In this document: positions 16,812-24,793 of the stretch, piece after piece | Numbering within the stretch: position 1 is the stretch's first letter | How the letters are laid out: each line of letters begins with the position of its first letter | Assembly (NCBI GenBank): GCA_020634115.1 | Contig: JACKCH010000010.1 | Span: forward strand, 186,001-250,000 | Direction: 5' to 3' | DNA length: 64,000 nucleotides | Source of the DNA: Anaerolineaceae bacterium | GTDB taxonomy: Bacteria; Chloroflexota; Anaerolineae; Aggregatilineales; Phototrophicaceae | Program-made: the position numbers and the translations under genes | Notes under the pieces: model-generated | What the model was told of the DNA's origin: nothing | Seen by the model: the letters and a program-made list of their open reading frames with translations, nothing else | The model's database searches: none

Positions 16812-18269
16812 TCATTCCACAGCTTCCCGCGTGAACACCACCGCCTGTTCGTCCTCGTAATCCAGCGACCAACCCGGCTCATCCCGCAGTGCCCGCGCCA
16901 ACCCACTGTCCGCCTCGACCATCACCAGCCGGATACCGTAGGAATCGAGCGTTTCGCGCCAGCCGTCCCGCCCGGTGGCCGTGTTGAGGTAATCATTCGT
17001 CAGGAAGGTGTCACCGTATAAATCGGTGCGGCCATCCACAAACGCCGGCTCATCAGGCCGGGCGAACAGCAGGTAGCCGCCCCAGTTGTAACTGTTGAAC
17101 ATCGGGCCGGGTGGGGCAGTTTCGTTGAGATAGTCCACCGCCAGCACTGGCAGAAATTCCTCCTGCGCCGTCTGGACTGTTTTCGCATCCAGCACGATCA
17201 GCACTTTTGCCAGCGCCCCCAGCGCCACCAGCCCGATTAGCAGCGCGTTTAGCCGCGCCATGCGGGGTGTCGCCCGCCGCGCCGGAGTGAGTATCCAGCC
17301 GCGCTCATCCAGTGCCGCCGCCAGGTGAAGCGTCAGTACCGGTGTGGCGGCCACCGCGAACACCGCGATATTCCGCCCGGCCAGCAGCCCCATAAAGGCC
17401 GTCCCCGCCACCAGCACGAAATCGCGCCAGTCAAGCCGCTTACTGCTCGCACCCACCGCGCCCAGCGTGCCGAGCAGCAGTGCGATAAACGGCCACGTCT
17501 GCTGCTGGTGGAAGTCCGGCGAATTCCATTCCTGGATGAAGTTTTGCAGCGCCCCGATGCCCACTGTCTGGAACGGGACAGTCAGGATTTGCAACCCATA
17601 AGGGTTGACCAGCAGTGCTGCCACCGAAACCAGCGTCACCAGCATCAGTTTGCGGATGCCGCGCCAGGGGACAACCGCCTCGACCTTCGGCGTGAAGATG
17701 TTCCCCAGGATTTCCCCGGCAATCGAGCCGCCCAGGAAGATAAACCCAATCGAGAATCCGGCGTGCAGGTTGCCCCACACGCCCATGATGACCGGAATCC
17801 ACCACAGGCGGTCAATCCCGCGCCGTTTGTGCAAATGCAGGATATACAGCACTACTGCGCTCAACACGAATGAGAGCATCTGCGGGCGCGGCGACCAGAA
17901 CACCGCCGCCGTCGCCGCCCCTAAGACCAGGACGAACGCTCGCAAATAGGCATTCCCGGCGCACATCTGGTAGATAAACCACATCCCGGCTGTCGCCAAT
18001 CCCGCCGTGTAGACCGCCAGTCCCACATTCCCGGCGATCTGCCACACGCCGTACAGGATGATCTGCGCCCCCCAACTGTGGTTAATCCAGGGTTCACCCG
18101 CCTTCGTGAACGAAAACGGGTCGGCATAGATCATGCCGTGCGTCAGCGTGTATTCCCCGCTGCGGATATGCCACCACGTATCGGTATCGGTGGGGATTCG
18201 CGCCGCCAGCGCAAATAACAGGGCAAACAGGATGATGACTGCCGCCCGCTCGGTTGTCAGTTGTCGCAT
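16812..18269 (-). CDS. multi-pass membrane protein, GT-C-like
   Basis: 485 residues from the ATG at 18269 (GCGAGG upstream); an ATG 29 codons earlier lacks a site. The first external loop has DTDTWWHIRSGEY followed by PWINHSWGAQI, a signature I know from uncharacterised bacterial membrane proteins that resemble GT-C glycosyltransferases. There are about eleven helices, and a C-terminal soluble domain of about 100 residues with FNSYNWGGYLLF and FVDGRTDLYGD. Such proteins may add a sugar from a lipid carrier, but no activity is established. Its end is separated from the GT87-like gene only by a repeat element. Confidence 0.75.
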   Translation of the reverse strand: MRQLTTERAAVIILFALLFALAARIPTDTDTWWHIRSGEYTLTHGMIYADPFSFTKAGEPWINHSWGAQIILYGVWQIAGNVGLAVYTAGLATAGMWFIYQMCAGNAYLRAFVLVLGAATAAVFWSPRPQMLSFVLSAVVLYILHLHKRRGIDRLWWIPVIMGVWGNLHAGFSIGFIFLGGSIAGEILGNIFTPKVEAVVPWRGIRKLMLVTLVSVAALLVNPYGLQILTVPFQTVGIGALQNFIQEWNSPDFHQQQTWPFIALLLGTLGAVGASSKRLDWRDFVLVAGTAFMGLLAGRNIAVFAVAATPVLTLHLAAALDERGWILTPARRATPRMARLNALLIGLVALGALAKVLIVLDAKTVQTAQEEFLPVLAVDYLNETAPPGPMFNSYNWGGYLLFARPDEPAFVDGRTDLYGDTFLTNDYLNTATGRDGWRETLDSYGIRLVMVEADSGLARALRDEPGWSLDYEDEQAVVFTREAVE

Positions 18270-18282
18270 AAAAATGCCTCGC

Positions 18283-18978
18283 TCATTTATCCACCTGCGC
18301 CCGCCGTTCCAGCCCGACCCGATCCAAAATCTGGATACGCTGGCGCTCAACTGCAATCAGATTCTCTTTTACCAGATTCCGCAGCGCCCGGTTCAGTACG
18401 TCCGGCACGGTTCCCAGGCGGTTGGCGAGTTCGGCCTGGGTCGCCCAACGATGCCGGTGCAGTGTTTCGTCCGGCGCTTCTTCCAGCAGGTAACGCGCCA
18501 CCCGCGCCTCAATGGTGCGTAACGAGAGGTCTTCAATAATCGTTACCAGATGCTGCATTCGCTGTGCCAGATTCTGAATCACCCCGCGCGCCAGGGAAGG
18601 GTGCGTATCCAGCATCCGCAGCAGTTCCTCCCGCCGGATAACCCACACCATACTCGGCTCCAGAGTGATCGCTGACGCCGGATTCGGCGTGCTAATAAAA
18701 ATACCCACCGCGTTGATCGTCTCGCCCGGCCCGATGTACTGTAACACCTGTTCCCGGCCATCTGGTGACAGTTTGGTGATTTTCAGCCAGCCGGACTGCA
18801 CCACATATACCGCAACCGTCGCCTCGCCTTCCAGGAAAACGACCTGATTCGCGTCGTAGGTCTGCCGCGTCGCCGCCTGCGCCACCGCCTGAATCACGGA
18901 TGGCTCCACATCCGCGAAATAGGGTACAGCGGCAAGTACTGCCAGCGCGTCATGCTCCCAGTTGGCCGCTGCTGCCAT
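18283..18978 (-). CDS. Crp/Fnr family transcriptional regulator
   Basis: 231 residues from the ATG at 18978, preceded by AAGGGG. A cyclic-nucleotide-binding-type jelly roll covers about 15-130 (NQVVFLEGEATVAVYVV, GREQVLQYIGPGE). A long dimer helix follows, then a winged helix at about 160-220 (TQAELANRLGTVPDVLNRAL). No Cys cluster for an iron-sulfur centre is visible, and the phosphate-binding Arg-Ser pair of true cAMP receptors is not evident, so the signal is unknown. The gene ends 13 bases before the membrane protein at 18269 on the same strand, so co-transcription is likely. Confidence 0.9.
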   Translation of the reverse strand: MAAAANWEHDALAVLAAVPYFADVEPSVIQAVAQAATRQTYDANQVVFLEGEATVAVYVVQSGWLKITKLSPDGREQVLQYIGPGETINAVGIFISTPNPASAITLEPSMVWVIRREELLRMLDTHPSLARGVIQNLAQRMQHLVTIIEDLSLRTIEARVARYLLEEAPDETLHRHRWATQAELANRLGTVPDVLNRALRNLVKENLIAVERQRIQILDRVGLERRAQVDK

Positions 18979-19120
18979 GTTGTCCCCTTCTCTCATCCGG
19001 TACTTCTGACCATCAAGCTTTTAGTGTACCGCTTTTTCGTTTTGGCTGCTCCATTGACAGGTTGAAACTTTTGTTCTATTCTTGTGGCCGTCAATATACA
19101 GCTATTCAGGAGGGTTTGTG

Positions 19121-19600
19121 ATGCTCACTGCCGATGTGGTACGCGCCATGCTGGACTATAACTATGCTTTTCAGCGCCGCCTGTGGGACAGCATCATGAC
19201 GCTGACTGATGACCAGTTCACGACAGATATTCCCTATTCGCATGGCTCCATCCGTAACCACATGGTTCACCTCGCCTCGGTGGATGGCGGTTGGCTGCGC
19301 GGCTTGCAGGAAGATCCCAACGCCCGCGCGTACCGTTTCGACCCGGCGCAGTACGCAACCCGTGAGCGCGTCCGCGCCATCTGCGAACAGTCCGCCAGCG
19401 AAGTCACAGCCTATGCCGCCCCGTTGAATGACGCGGCTCTGATGGTGCAGCCCAAAGGCCTGCCGCTGACGGTCTGGCAGACCCTCCTGCATCTGGTGAA
19501 TCATGGGACCGACCACCGCGCCCAGGTGTTACGCGCGTTGCATGATTTCGGTGCGCCCACCTTTGACCAGGATTACGTATATCATGTGATGGGGCGGTAA
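19121..19600 (+). CDS. DinB family protein
   Basis: 159 residues from the ATG at 19121, which has AGGAGG upstream; the frame extends 13 codons further without a ribosome site. The four-helix DinB fold is indicated by its metal-binding histidines: H50 in HMVHLASVDGGW, and H127 with H131 in NHGTDHRAQ. DinB relatives use a three-His metal site and include thiol-dependent transferases; most, like this one, have unknown substrates. It is divergent from the Crp/Fnr gene and is followed by eamA in the same direction after about 120 bases. Confidence 0.92.
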   Translation: MLTADVVRAMLDYNYAFQRRLWDSIMTLTDDQFTTDIPYSHGSIRNHMVHLASVDGGWLRGLQEDPNARAYRFDPAQYATRERVRAICEQSASEVTAYAAPLNDAALMVQPKGLPLTVWQTLLHLVNHGTDHRAQVLRALHDFGAPTFDQDYVYHVMGR

Positions 19601-19722
19601 GGCCATTAACTGGCGGCCTAATAATGCCACCTGGTACCGCACTCAATTGACAGCCCGTCACCTGTCCTCTATGCTGTGCGGGTATTCCTTTCCGATGATT
19701 GTGACAAAAAGCGAGAGCGGTG

Positions 19723-20658
19723 ATGCGCAAAGCATGGGTTTACTTCTGGCTATTGGGACTCATCTGGGGGTCATCATTTCTGTTTATCCGCATCGCTGTC
19801 GAAAATCATGACTTACGTCCGGTAGAGGTTGTGTTCATCCGTACTGCTATCGCTGCAGTAGGATTGGGTGCGGTCATTGCGTGGCGGCGGGTGCCGCTGC
19901 CCCGTACCCGCCGGATGATTATCGCCCTGGCGGTGGTTGGGCTGGGGAATGTCGTCGCGCCGTTCATGCTCATCACCTGGGGTGAGCAGTTTATCCCCAG
20001 CAGTATCGCCGCCGTTCTGCAATCCACCGCCGCGCTGTTCGCACTGGTTGTTGCCCATTTCATGTTCACCGATGAACGGATGACTTCCAAGCGGGTTCTG
20101 GGCCTTATGGTCGGGTTTGTTGGCGTTATCGTGCTTTTTGGGGATAAACTCGGACAAGGTACATTGAACAGCGGTTTTGCCGGGCAAGTCGCGATTGTCG
20201 TCGCCTCTATGTGCTATGCCTTTTTCACCGGGCTAGGCCGCAAAATCATTCAGAGTGACGTACAGCCGATTGTCGTCGCATTTGGCACGATGGTAACGGC
20301 GGCAGTGACAACCGCACCTTTCGTGTTTTTCACCGAAGGCGGCTTCACACCGCTGCTGCACCCGTTACCGGTGAATATCCTGCTAACGGTGGTGCTGCTT
20401 GGATTTTTCAACACATTCATCGCGTATATCTTCTTCTACGAAATTGTGCGTGCCTTAGGTGCATCCCGCGCTGCGATGGTCACGTACATCGTCCCGGCGG
20501 TGGGATTGATTCTAGGATGGCTGGTATTAGGGGAATCAATCGGTATTACACTGCTGCTGGGTGGCACGCTGATTATGATCGGTATTGCCATCGTCAATCT
20601 GCGTCCTAGCCAGGTTTACCATTGGCTGCGCCTGCGCAGGGCGACCAATCCACAGTAG
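19723..20658 (+). CDS. EamA (drug/metabolite transporter) family permease
   Basis: 311 residues with ten hydrophobic helices arranged as two EamA repeats. The first begins WVYFWLLGLIWGSSFLFIRI, the classical opening of the family, and repeat two contains SMCYAFFTGLGRK and PAVGLILGWLVLGE. These proteins export or exchange small metabolites such as amino acids or nucleosides. The substrate is not predictable. A preceding GTG could add one residue; I use the ATG with GAGAGCGG ahead of it. A terminator follows at once. Confidence 0.92.
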   Translation: MRKAWVYFWLLGLIWGSSFLFIRIAVENHDLRPVEVVFIRTAIAAVGLGAVIAWRRVPLPRTRRMIIALAVVGLGNVVAPFMLITWGEQFIPSSIAAVLQSTAALFALVVAHFMFTDERMTSKRVLGLMVGFVGVIVLFGDKLGQGTLNSGFAGQVAIVVASMCYAFFTGLGRKIIQSDVQPIVVAFGTMVTAAVTTAPFVFFTEGGFTPLLHPLPVNILLTVVLLGFFNTFIAYIFFYEIVRALGASRAAMVTYIVPAVGLILGWLVLGESIGITLLLGGTLIMIGIAIVNLRPSQVYHWLRLRRATNPQ

Positions 20659-20688
20659 GATATTTCACGAAGAACTGGTGAGATTTGA

Positions 20689-20715
20689 GAGGGGGCGATA
20701 TGCCCCCCGTTTTTT
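20689..20715 (+). terminator. terminator after the EamA gene
   Basis: GGGGGC/GCCCCC stem around GATAT followed by CCG and six T. Confidence 0.85.
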
Positions 20716-20741
20716 CTTTCCGTACGGGCGGTTGCTAAACC

Positions 20742-21221
20742 CTAATACGCCTGCTCGATCTTGCGAATCTGGTAGCGTACCACGCCATCTGGCACGGTGA
20801 TCTCAACGACGTCGCCGACCTGATGGCCGACCAGTGCCTTCCCTACTGGGGAATCCAGAGAAACTCCCCGGCGGCCATGCGCGATTTCATGCGTACTCAA
20901 CAGATCAAAAACGAGTTCCTCTTTTTCCGCCATGTCCCACACCGTCACGCGATTCCCGGTGGTCACGCGGGTCGGATCTTCGTCTTCCTCGATAATCTCC
21001 GCCCGCGCCAGAACCGTCTTGAGATAGGCGATCCGTTCGTTCAACCGCTCTTTCGCAACAACCGCGTCGAAAAAAGTCGGTTCTTCCCCGGATCCGGTAT
21101 CGTCATTGGCATCCACCAGCAGTTCGTTGACCTCGGCACTGCCTTCAGTGAGCAGCTCTTCGAGTTCACGCTTGAGACTCTCGTACCCTTCCCGGGTTAA
21201 AACAACACGTTCTTCAGACAT
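20742..21221 (-). CDS. GreA/GreB-like transcript cleavage factor
   Basis: 159 residues from the ATG at 21221 (AGGTG upstream); the longer frame lacks a site. The N-terminal coiled coil spans about 5-75 and the C-terminal FKBP-like domain about 80-158, with SPVGKALVGHQVGDVVEI, the hallmark of Gre proteins. Typical GreA has DLSENAEY at the coiled-coil tip, where acidic residues hold the RNA polymerase Mg. Here the tip reads ANDDTGSGEEPTFFDA: still acidic but not canonical. It may be a true cleavage factor with an altered tip or a Gre-like polymerase-binding regulator. It is the only gene between two terminators. Confidence 0.88.
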   Translation of the reverse strand: MSEERVVLTREGYESLKRELEELLTEGSAEVNELLVDANDDTGSGEEPTFFDAVVAKERLNERIAYLKTVLARAEIIEEDEDPTRVTTGNRVTVWDMAEKEELVFDLLSTHEIAHGRRGVSLDSPVGKALVGHQVGDVVEITVPDGVVRYQIRKIEQAY

Positions 21222-21389
21222 AAAGGCACCTGCAAATAAGATGAATAACTCAAAAAGGAGGTTTTGTTTGATTAAGAGCCTGCATCCGGCAATAAAGTAA
21301 TCAACATTTGCAGGCTCACTATCTACTTCAATCAATTTGCCGTGATTAACCCTATTCTAACATGTCACGCCGATTTTCCCTAACAAAAA

Positions 21390-21414
21390 CGCCCCGACTG
21401 GGTGAGCCGGGGCG
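21390..21414 (-). terminator. terminator of the ABC importer operon
   Basis: CGCCCCG/CGGGGCG stem; on the minus strand it is followed by a T-rich run (complement of ACAAAAA). Confidence 0.85.
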
Positions 21415-21439
21415 CTGTGTGTAGCTTATGTTGACACGA

Positions 21440-22531
21440 TTACTCGCCGCCGGGGGTGACTTCCACCACCAGCGGTTCCCAGCTTTCGCCGGTCACGTCT
21501 TCACCGCTCAGACTGTTGAGTGCGGCCTGAGCCAGGTCGGTACGGAACGCATCGGACGGTTCAGCGGTGATAACCTCGCCATCGAGCGCGACGGCGACGG
21601 TCTGATCCCACAAATCCTGATTCATCATGCCGATGCCATCGGGGGACGGCCAGATCAGCTTGTTGATTTCGTTCAACTGCCAGCGCATGTGGCCTTCGCC
21701 CAGCGTCGGGCCGTTTTCCAGGACGATGTTCACACAATCATCGAAGTTATCCCGGCAGTACATCCAGCCACGGAAGGACGCCCGCAGGAACTTGACAGCG
21801 ATATCCTCATTACCCGCTTCGGCCAGCCAGTCGCCACGCACGAAAATGTGATCCTGGAGCATGGCCGTGCCAACATCGTTGAAGTTAATCACGTTCAGGT
21901 CTTCCGGTTGGTAGAGTTCGCCGGTTTCCGGGTTGACCTGTTCCAGCACCTGGGCGTATTCGTTGTAGGTCATGGCTTCCGCCGCGTCCACTTCGTCGTT
22001 GAGCAGCAGCGACATATCGAATGGCTGCTGGACAATCGTCACATCATCGGCGTTATCCGGGTCAATGCCATCAGCCCGCAGCGCCGCGAACAGTTCATGT
22101 TCGTTGCCGAAGCCCCAGGTACCCACCCGCATTCCGGCCAGATCAGCGACGCTTTCGATGCCCTTATCCACAAATGACACTTCCAGTGTACCGCTGCGCT
22201 GGAACACCTGCGCGATGTTCACCAGATCAGCGCCTTCTTCACGGGACGCTAACACCTTCGGCACCCAGGCGATACCGAATTCCGCGCCACCGGCAGCGAC
22301 CACCTGCTGCGGCACGATTTCCACCGCGCCTTCCAGAATCGTCACGTCCAGGCCTTCGTCCGCATAGAAGCCCTGAGCAACGGCGGCGTAGTACCCAGCG
22401 AACTGGGATTGGGCGACCCACTGCAATTGCAGGTTAATCGGGGTGAGGTCCTGGGCAGCGACACTGCTCAAAGACAGCACCGCCAGCAGGCCAATGACCA
22501 GCAAAACTGCGAGAACCTTATTTTTGCTCAT
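21440..22531 (-). CDS. ABC importer substrate-binding protein, NMT1/THI5-like
   Basis: 363 residues from the ATG at 22531 (GAGGGAG upstream), with a signal peptide cut after about VAAQ. The mature start PINLQLQWVAQSQFAGYY and AVAQGFYADEGLDVTI are the signature of NMT1/THI5-like binding proteins, the group that includes pyrimidine (thiamine precursor), sulfonate and nitrate binders. No lipobox Cys is seen, so it is free or anchored by its signal helix. It is the last gene of a five-gene operon with two permeases, a small membrane protein and an ATPase. The substrate is unproven; a thiamine-precursor-like or other aromatic heterocycle is my first guess. Confidence 0.9.
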   Translation of the reverse strand: MSKNKVLAVLLVIGLLAVLSLSSVAAQDLTPINLQLQWVAQSQFAGYYAAVAQGFYADEGLDVTILEGAVEIVPQQVVAAGGAEFGIAWVPKVLASREEGADLVNIAQVFQRSGTLEVSFVDKGIESVADLAGMRVGTWGFGNEHELFAALRADGIDPDNADDVTIVQQPFDMSLLLNDEVDAAEAMTYNEYAQVLEQVNPETGELYQPEDLNVINFNDVGTAMLQDHIFVRGDWLAEAGNEDIAVKFLRASFRGWMYCRDNFDDCVNIVLENGPTLGEGHMRWQLNEINKLIWPSPDGIGMMNQDLWDQTVAVALDGEVITAEPSDAFRTDLAQAALNSLSGEDVTGESWEPLVVEVTPGGE

Positions 22532-22607
22532 AATATCTCCCTCGTGAAGCCACAAAAGAACTGAATTGGTTTATTAGGTTGGCGGCCTTGCAACCACCAT
22601 TCCTATT

Positions 22608-23471
22608 CTACCCTTTTTTGCGAAATGACACATGCCAGGGCATCAACACCCGTTCCAGCACCAACACCAGCATATAGAAGCTGATTCCGATAATGGACGC
22701 CATGATAATCCCCGTCCAAGCACGGGCGAAATCAAACCCTGACGCTTCCTGGGTGATAAATACGCCCAGGGTGGCGCGTGGCCCGCCGAAAAACTCCGCC
22801 ACAACCGCCCCGATCACGCTCAAGGCACTGGCAACCCGGAACGCGCTGAAGATGTAGGGGAGCGCATTCGGTATCCGTAACGCCCGGAGAATCTTGGTGG
22901 GGCGGGCGGCGTAGGAATGCATCAATTCAAGCTGGCGCGGTTCCACCAGGGTCAACCCGCGCACGGCGTTAATCATCGTCGGGAAGAAGACGATAATCGC
23001 CACAATCGCCATTTTGGAAGCCGGATTGGTGAGGCCGAACCAGTTGTTCATAATCGGAGCGAAGGCGATAATCGGCACGGAATTCGCGGCAATCGCAAAC
23101 GGCATCATCGCCTCGCTGATAATCACCCAGCGCGCCGTCATCAGCGCGACCAGCACGCCCGCGCCACAGCCCAGCACAAAGCCGCCCACCGCCTCCCATA
23201 AGGTCGCACCGGTGGCCTGGAACAGAATTGAACCCTGCCCGGTGACGAACAACCGCACCTCTTCCAGGTACGTTTCCAGAATGGCGGACGGTTTGGGCAG
23301 CAGGAACTGCTGGATGTCGAAGATCCGCACCGCTAGTTCCCACACCGCCAGCACACTGACCGCGATGAGAATAGTGGGCAGGTAATAGCGTGCCCGCGCC
23401 CCAATCCGGCGTATCCAGGGGACGGATGCTTCTTCTGTTGCGGCGTCTACAACGCGGGTGATCTCAGCCAT
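22608..23471 (-). CDS. ABC transporter permease (SsuC/ThiX type)
   Basis: 287 residues with six helices. The MetI-like domain occupies about 85-275 and includes the EAA loop region ELMHSYAARPTKILRALRIP, which docks on the ATPase. It is similar in arrangement to the C-terminal third of the long permease at 24794-26548 (both have LELMHSYAA and FPxxINxxRGL). The two probably form the heterodimeric channel of one importer. The ATPase gene lies 51 bases upstream on the same strand and the binding protein 76 bases downstream. Confidence 0.92.
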   Translation of the reverse strand: MAEITRVVDAATEEASVPWIRRIGARARYYLPTILIAVSVLAVWELAVRIFDIQQFLLPKPSAILETYLEEVRLFVTGQGSILFQATGATLWEAVGGFVLGCGAGVLVALMTARWVIISEAMMPFAIAANSVPIIAFAPIMNNWFGLTNPASKMAIVAIIVFFPTMINAVRGLTLVEPRQLELMHSYAARPTKILRALRIPNALPYIFSAFRVASALSVIGAVVAEFFGGPRATLGVFITQEASGFDFARAWTGIIMASIIGISFYMLVLVLERVLMPWHVSFRKKG

Positions 23472-23522
23472 AATAGTCGGATTCGTTTCTCGTCAAAAGT
23501 TCACAGTGGTCGGACGCAGCAC

Positions 23523-24350
23523 CTAAAACTCATGCGCCTCACGCAGTAGTTCGCGCACCTGGGTAACCAGTTCAAAATAGCGCGGCAGTTCGCGGGTTTC
23601 AAAATTGCGCGGGTAGGGCAGGTCAATCGCAATTTCCTGGGTGATGCGTCCCGGACGCGGCGACATCACCACCACCCGCGTCGAGAGAAAGACGGCTTCC
23701 GCGATGCTGTGTGTGACGAACACCACCGTGATCTTGGTCGTATCCCAGATCCGCAGCAGTTCTAGGTTCATGCGTTCGCGGGTGAACTCGTCCAACGCGC
23801 CGAACGGCTCATCCATCAACAGCAGCGAGGGCGAAAAGGCCAGCGCCCGCGCAATCGAAACGCGCTGCTGCATCCCGCCGGATAGCTGCCAGGGATAGTG
23901 ATTGCCAAATTTCCCTAGCTCAACCATCTCCAGCATTTCCTGGGCGCGGGTTTTGCGCTCCTGCGCCGAATACCCCATGATTTCCAGGGGAAGCTGGACG
24001 TTTTTGCTCACCGTGCGCCAGTCATAGAGCGTGGCAGCCTGGAAGACCATCCCATAATCCCGATCCATCCGCGCCTGGTGCGGGTCTTTTCCCTTCACTT
24101 TCAGCTCGCCGGAGGTCGGTGTGGTCAGTTCTCCAATCAGCCGCAGCAGCGTGGACTTGCCACAGCCTGACGGCCCAATCAGCGAAATGAACTCGCCCGA
24201 CTGCACCGCCAGATCAATATCCTTGAGAGCAATGACCTCTTCCTCAGTGCCAGCGTTAAAAACTTTGTTGACCCCACGCACAGTGATGGCTGTCTCCGGG
24301 GTGATGCCTTGTGCTTGCACGGCAGCCTCTTTATCGTAATGAATTGACAT
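23523..24350 (-). CDS. ABC transporter ATP-binding protein (SsuB/TauB type)
   Basis: 275 residues from the ATG at 24350, inside the end of the preceding small membrane protein gene (20-base overlap). Walker A GPSGCGKST, Q-loop in MVFQAATLYDW, signature LSGGMQQR, Walker B LLLMDEPFGALDE and the switch His in VTHSIAEA are all present. C-terminal PRPGRITQEIAIDLPYPR is typical of nitrate/sulfonate/taurine-class ATPases. It powers the importer formed with the two permeases around it. Confidence 0.95.
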   Translation of the reverse strand: MSIHYDKEAAVQAQGITPETAITVRGVNKVFNAGTEEEVIALKDIDLAVQSGEFISLIGPSGCGKSTLLRLIGELTTPTSGELKVKGKDPHQARMDRDYGMVFQAATLYDWRTVSKNVQLPLEIMGYSAQERKTRAQEMLEMVELGKFGNHYPWQLSGGMQQRVSIARALAFSPSLLLMDEPFGALDEFTRERMNLELLRIWDTTKITVVFVTHSIAEAVFLSTRVVVMSPRPGRITQEIAIDLPYPRNFETRELPRYFELVTQVRELLREAHEF

Positions 24351-24684
24351 AGCTCTGCGGATCAATAAACATGCCCAGTCCCCGCATGATCTGGAATACC
24401 CCCACGCCCACCAGTACGATGACGACGACAATGCGGATGATTTTCTGGTCAGGCGCGGTCTGGCTGAGCAGGCGCAGGTTGCTGAGGGCGGCAATCACGG
24501 CCAGCCCACCCAATATAATCGCTGCCATATCTGAGTACGAAAATGCCGTGACCCGCCCATTACTGGTGGAATAGGAAACCGTAGTCATGTTGCAGATAAA
24601 CGGCGCTAAAGCCAGTACCGCCGCGATCCACTCACTGGTCGCTGGAAAACGCACCACTGGCCCACTGTAGGATTCATCGCTCAT
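24331..24684 (-). CDS. small membrane protein inside the ABC operon
   Basis: 117 residues from the ATG at 24684, which has GGGGGAAG upstream; the longer open frame runs through a repeat element and is rejected. Three hydrophobic segments are visible (about 18-34, 49-66, 79-105). No family recognised. It overlaps the ATPase start by 20 bases and lies downstream of the fused permease, so it is clearly a member of the operon. Its position and size suggest an accessory membrane subunit, but that is an inference from context only. Confidence 0.7.
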   Translation of the reverse strand: MSDESYSGPVVRFPATSEWIAAVLALAPFICNMTTVSYSTSNGRVTAFSYSDMAAIILGGLAVIAALSNLRLLSQTAPDQKIIRIVVVIVLVGVGVFQIMRGLGMFIDPQSYVNSLR

Positions 24685-24727
24685 GACTTCCCCCTGCAAC
24701 TCAACTGTTTTATCCGGTACATATTTC

Positions 24728-24777
24728 GTAGGGACGGCTTCTTGCCGTCCGGCGGACACCCAGAAGGGTGTCCCTAC
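24728..24777. repeat. palindromic element with two hairpins inside the ABC operon
   Basis: A 50-bp unit bounded by GTAGGGAC and its inverse GTCCCTAC. It contains two internal palindromes: GGACGGC/GCCGTCC and GGACACC/GGGTGTCC. It sits between the fused permease and the small membrane protein gene and could shape expression or mRNA processing there. Confidence 0.8.
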
Positions 24778-24793
24778 GCCTTGAGAAACCGCC

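Noticed and set aside
21428..22177. 249-residue plus-strand frame opposite the ABC binding protein
   Set aside because: The minus-strand gene has a signal peptide and family motifs; the opposite frame has none.
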